From Zancudomyces culisetae (taxonomy: Eukaryota; Kickxellomycota; Harpellomycetes; Harpellales; Legeriomycetaceae), in assembly GCA_001969505.1 (NCBI GenBank), contig LSSK01000729.1, forward strand, positions 1-34,021: a stretch of 34,021 nucleotides of DNA. The letters run 5' to 3'. Every line of letters starts with the position of its first letter. The first letter of the stretch is position 1. Positions 33,157 to 34,021 of the stretch are shown in pieces. Under the pieces are notes generated by a model that worked only from the letters and a program-made list of their open reading frames with translations, had not been told where the DNA came from and did not search any database. The translations under genes were made by a program, and so were the position numbers.

Positions 33157-34021
33157 ATGGCAGAAAAGAAAGGAAGAAGATTAACGCAAATACTAGAACG
33201 AAGTAGGTTGAGAGAGAAGGCGTTTGCAACGCCTTCGGTGCCTACGGTTAGAACGCGAAGGAGGACAATACAAGCGAGATCTGACCCGACAAAGGTAGAA
33301 AAAATAAAATTTCCAGAGTTTCTGGGAACAAGTGAACACAAGCGAGAGAGAGTAATAATGTCGGAAAAGACAATTATGAACAAGGAAAAGACAAAGACAC
33401 GAAGAAGTGAAGATATAGACAGAGGGGAAGTGATGGTGCAAGGGTTTTATATGGAAACGCCAACAACACGACTGGTGCGACCAGATCCGGAGGTATTTTT
33501 ATCAACAGGAATACTGATGAAGAAGAGTTCAGTGAAAAGCAGCAGCGGGTATGAGACAGACGAGAAGACATTTGCACCAGAAACGCCGTGTAAGCGGGTG
33601 GGGCTGATGGCGAACTCGATGTTTGGGATGGGGACGGGAACTCCACCAATATTCAGCATGAGCCGATATGAAAATGAGGCCAAAGAAAAGCAGAGCCCTC
33701 TACAGCTTGGAAAGCATAAAGATAGCGGTGGTATTGGCGACGAGGAAGTGTATTCGAGCAAGCGGCGATATTTGTCACCAGTAGAGCTATACTGTGACAG
33801 CAGCGGAACATTCGAGATAGGCAGCAAACGAGAGGAGCGACTGAGACAGTTGGTGGATGGACAAAGTACAGATAAAAGACATAGGCTTGATGACGACCAT
33901 CACAAAAGCGACAGCTATGAAGGCCCGGGTAACATAGAGCATGAACAGACGAGGCAGCGCAGTGTGTCGTGCGCGGTTAGCGAATTTGGAACGACGTGTT
34001 CGACGGTAACACTTCAACCAT
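33157..34021 (+). CDS. N-terminal part of a possible Wee1/Swe1-like protein, cut by window end
   Basis: An ATG at 33157 opens a frame of 288 codons that is still open at the last base, so the gene is partial. The segment is mostly disordered and basic. It has six S/T-P sites typical of cyclin-dependent kinase targets, among them ATP (near 27), ETP (near 100), ETP (142-144) and GTP. The pair 'STGILMKK' (116-123) and 'PETPCKR' (141-147) reminds me of the 'STGL-x-SK(K/R)...P(D/E)TPCK(R/K)' arrangement before the kinase domain of fungal Wee1/Swe1, the kinases that inhibit CDK by tyrosine phosphorylation. No kinase motif lies within the window, so this is a hypothesis only. It is preceded by a very long purine-rich region that may be its 5' leader. 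Confidence 0.7.
   Translation, partial: MAEKKGRRLTQILERSRLREKAFATPSVPTVRTRRRTIQARSDPTKVEKIKFPEFLGTSEHKRERVIMSEKTIMNKEKTKTRRSEDIDRGEVMVQGFYMETPTTRLVRPDPEVFLSTGILMKKSSVKSSSGYETDEKTFAPETPCKRVGLMANSMFGMGTGTPPIFSMSRYENEAKEKQSPLQLGKHKDSGGIGDEEVYSSKRRYLSPVELYCDSSGTFEIGSKREERLRQLVDGQSTDKRHRLDDDHHKSDSYEGPGNIEHEQTRQRSVSCAVSEFGTTCSTVTLQP

Noticed and set aside
1-34021. CRISPR arrays, operons, insertion sequences or transposon genes
   Set aside because: No spaced direct repeats, transposase or reverse transcriptase motifs were seen, and the introns show that the window is eukaryotic.

Overview
This window looks like nuclear DNA of a fungus, or a close opisthokont relative. It is AT-rich, with intergenic stretches of 0.2 to 4 kb. 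Many genes carry short spliceosomal introns (about 65-245 nt, mostly GTAAGT-like donors and ATAG acceptors). CTG falls at conserved hydrophobic positions of the Rab7 protein (L56, L123), so CTG reads as leucine and the CUG-Ser and CUG-Ala yeasts are unlikely. Several proteins keep features I associate with animals or early-diverging fungi rather than with Saccharomyces or Schizosaccharomyces. These are an RPL18 with the '[11 protein letters not shown]' loop, an animal-like Rab7 tail ('NEFPDPI...CIC'), an A20+AN1 zinc-finger protein and, most strikingly, a NELF-C/D (TH1) homologue. The lineage placement is inference from memory of these families.

Layout. 613-2958 (-): large coiled-coil, low-complexity protein of unknown function. 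2959-5883: intergenic. 5884-7009 (+): Rab7/Ypt7 in six exons, including a 23-nt micro-exon. 8051-9778 (+): ACSF3/malonyl-CoA-synthetase-like ligase, one intron. 10220-11137 (-): ribosomal protein L18, with a first exon that is only the ATG. 12518-13934 (+): PEX22-like peroxisomal membrane protein with a large insertion. 15694-16334 (+): A20/AN1 zinc-finger protein. 18070-18770 (+): small two-helix membrane protein with a Lys-rich repeat. 19411-21963 (+): NELF-C/D homologue, three exons, preceded by small upstream ORFs. 22140-24698 (-): FAD-dependent amine-oxidase-like protein with a C-terminal membrane anchor, convergent with NELF-C/D. 26835-29063 (+): Misato/DML1, six exons. 29064-33156: a 4.1-kb stretch with no recognisable gene, rich in purine repeats. 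33157 to the window end (+): N-terminal part of a protein with a possible Wee1/Swe1-like motif, cut by the edge.

The genes do not form one pathway, as expected for a eukaryotic chromosome segment. They cover late-endosome/vacuole traffic (Rab7), fatty-acid precursor metabolism, translation, peroxisome import (PEX22 anchors the ubiquitin-conjugating enzyme PEX4), ubiquitin-linked stress response (A20/AN1), transcription elongation control (NELF-C/D) and mitochondrial inheritance (Misato). The best candidate for something little described is the NELF-C/D gene: promoter-proximal pausing by NELF is absent from the model yeasts, so a full-length fungal TH1 protein is worth following up. Exon boundaries were set by hand from splice signals, reading frame and family similarity; no search or alignment was run.
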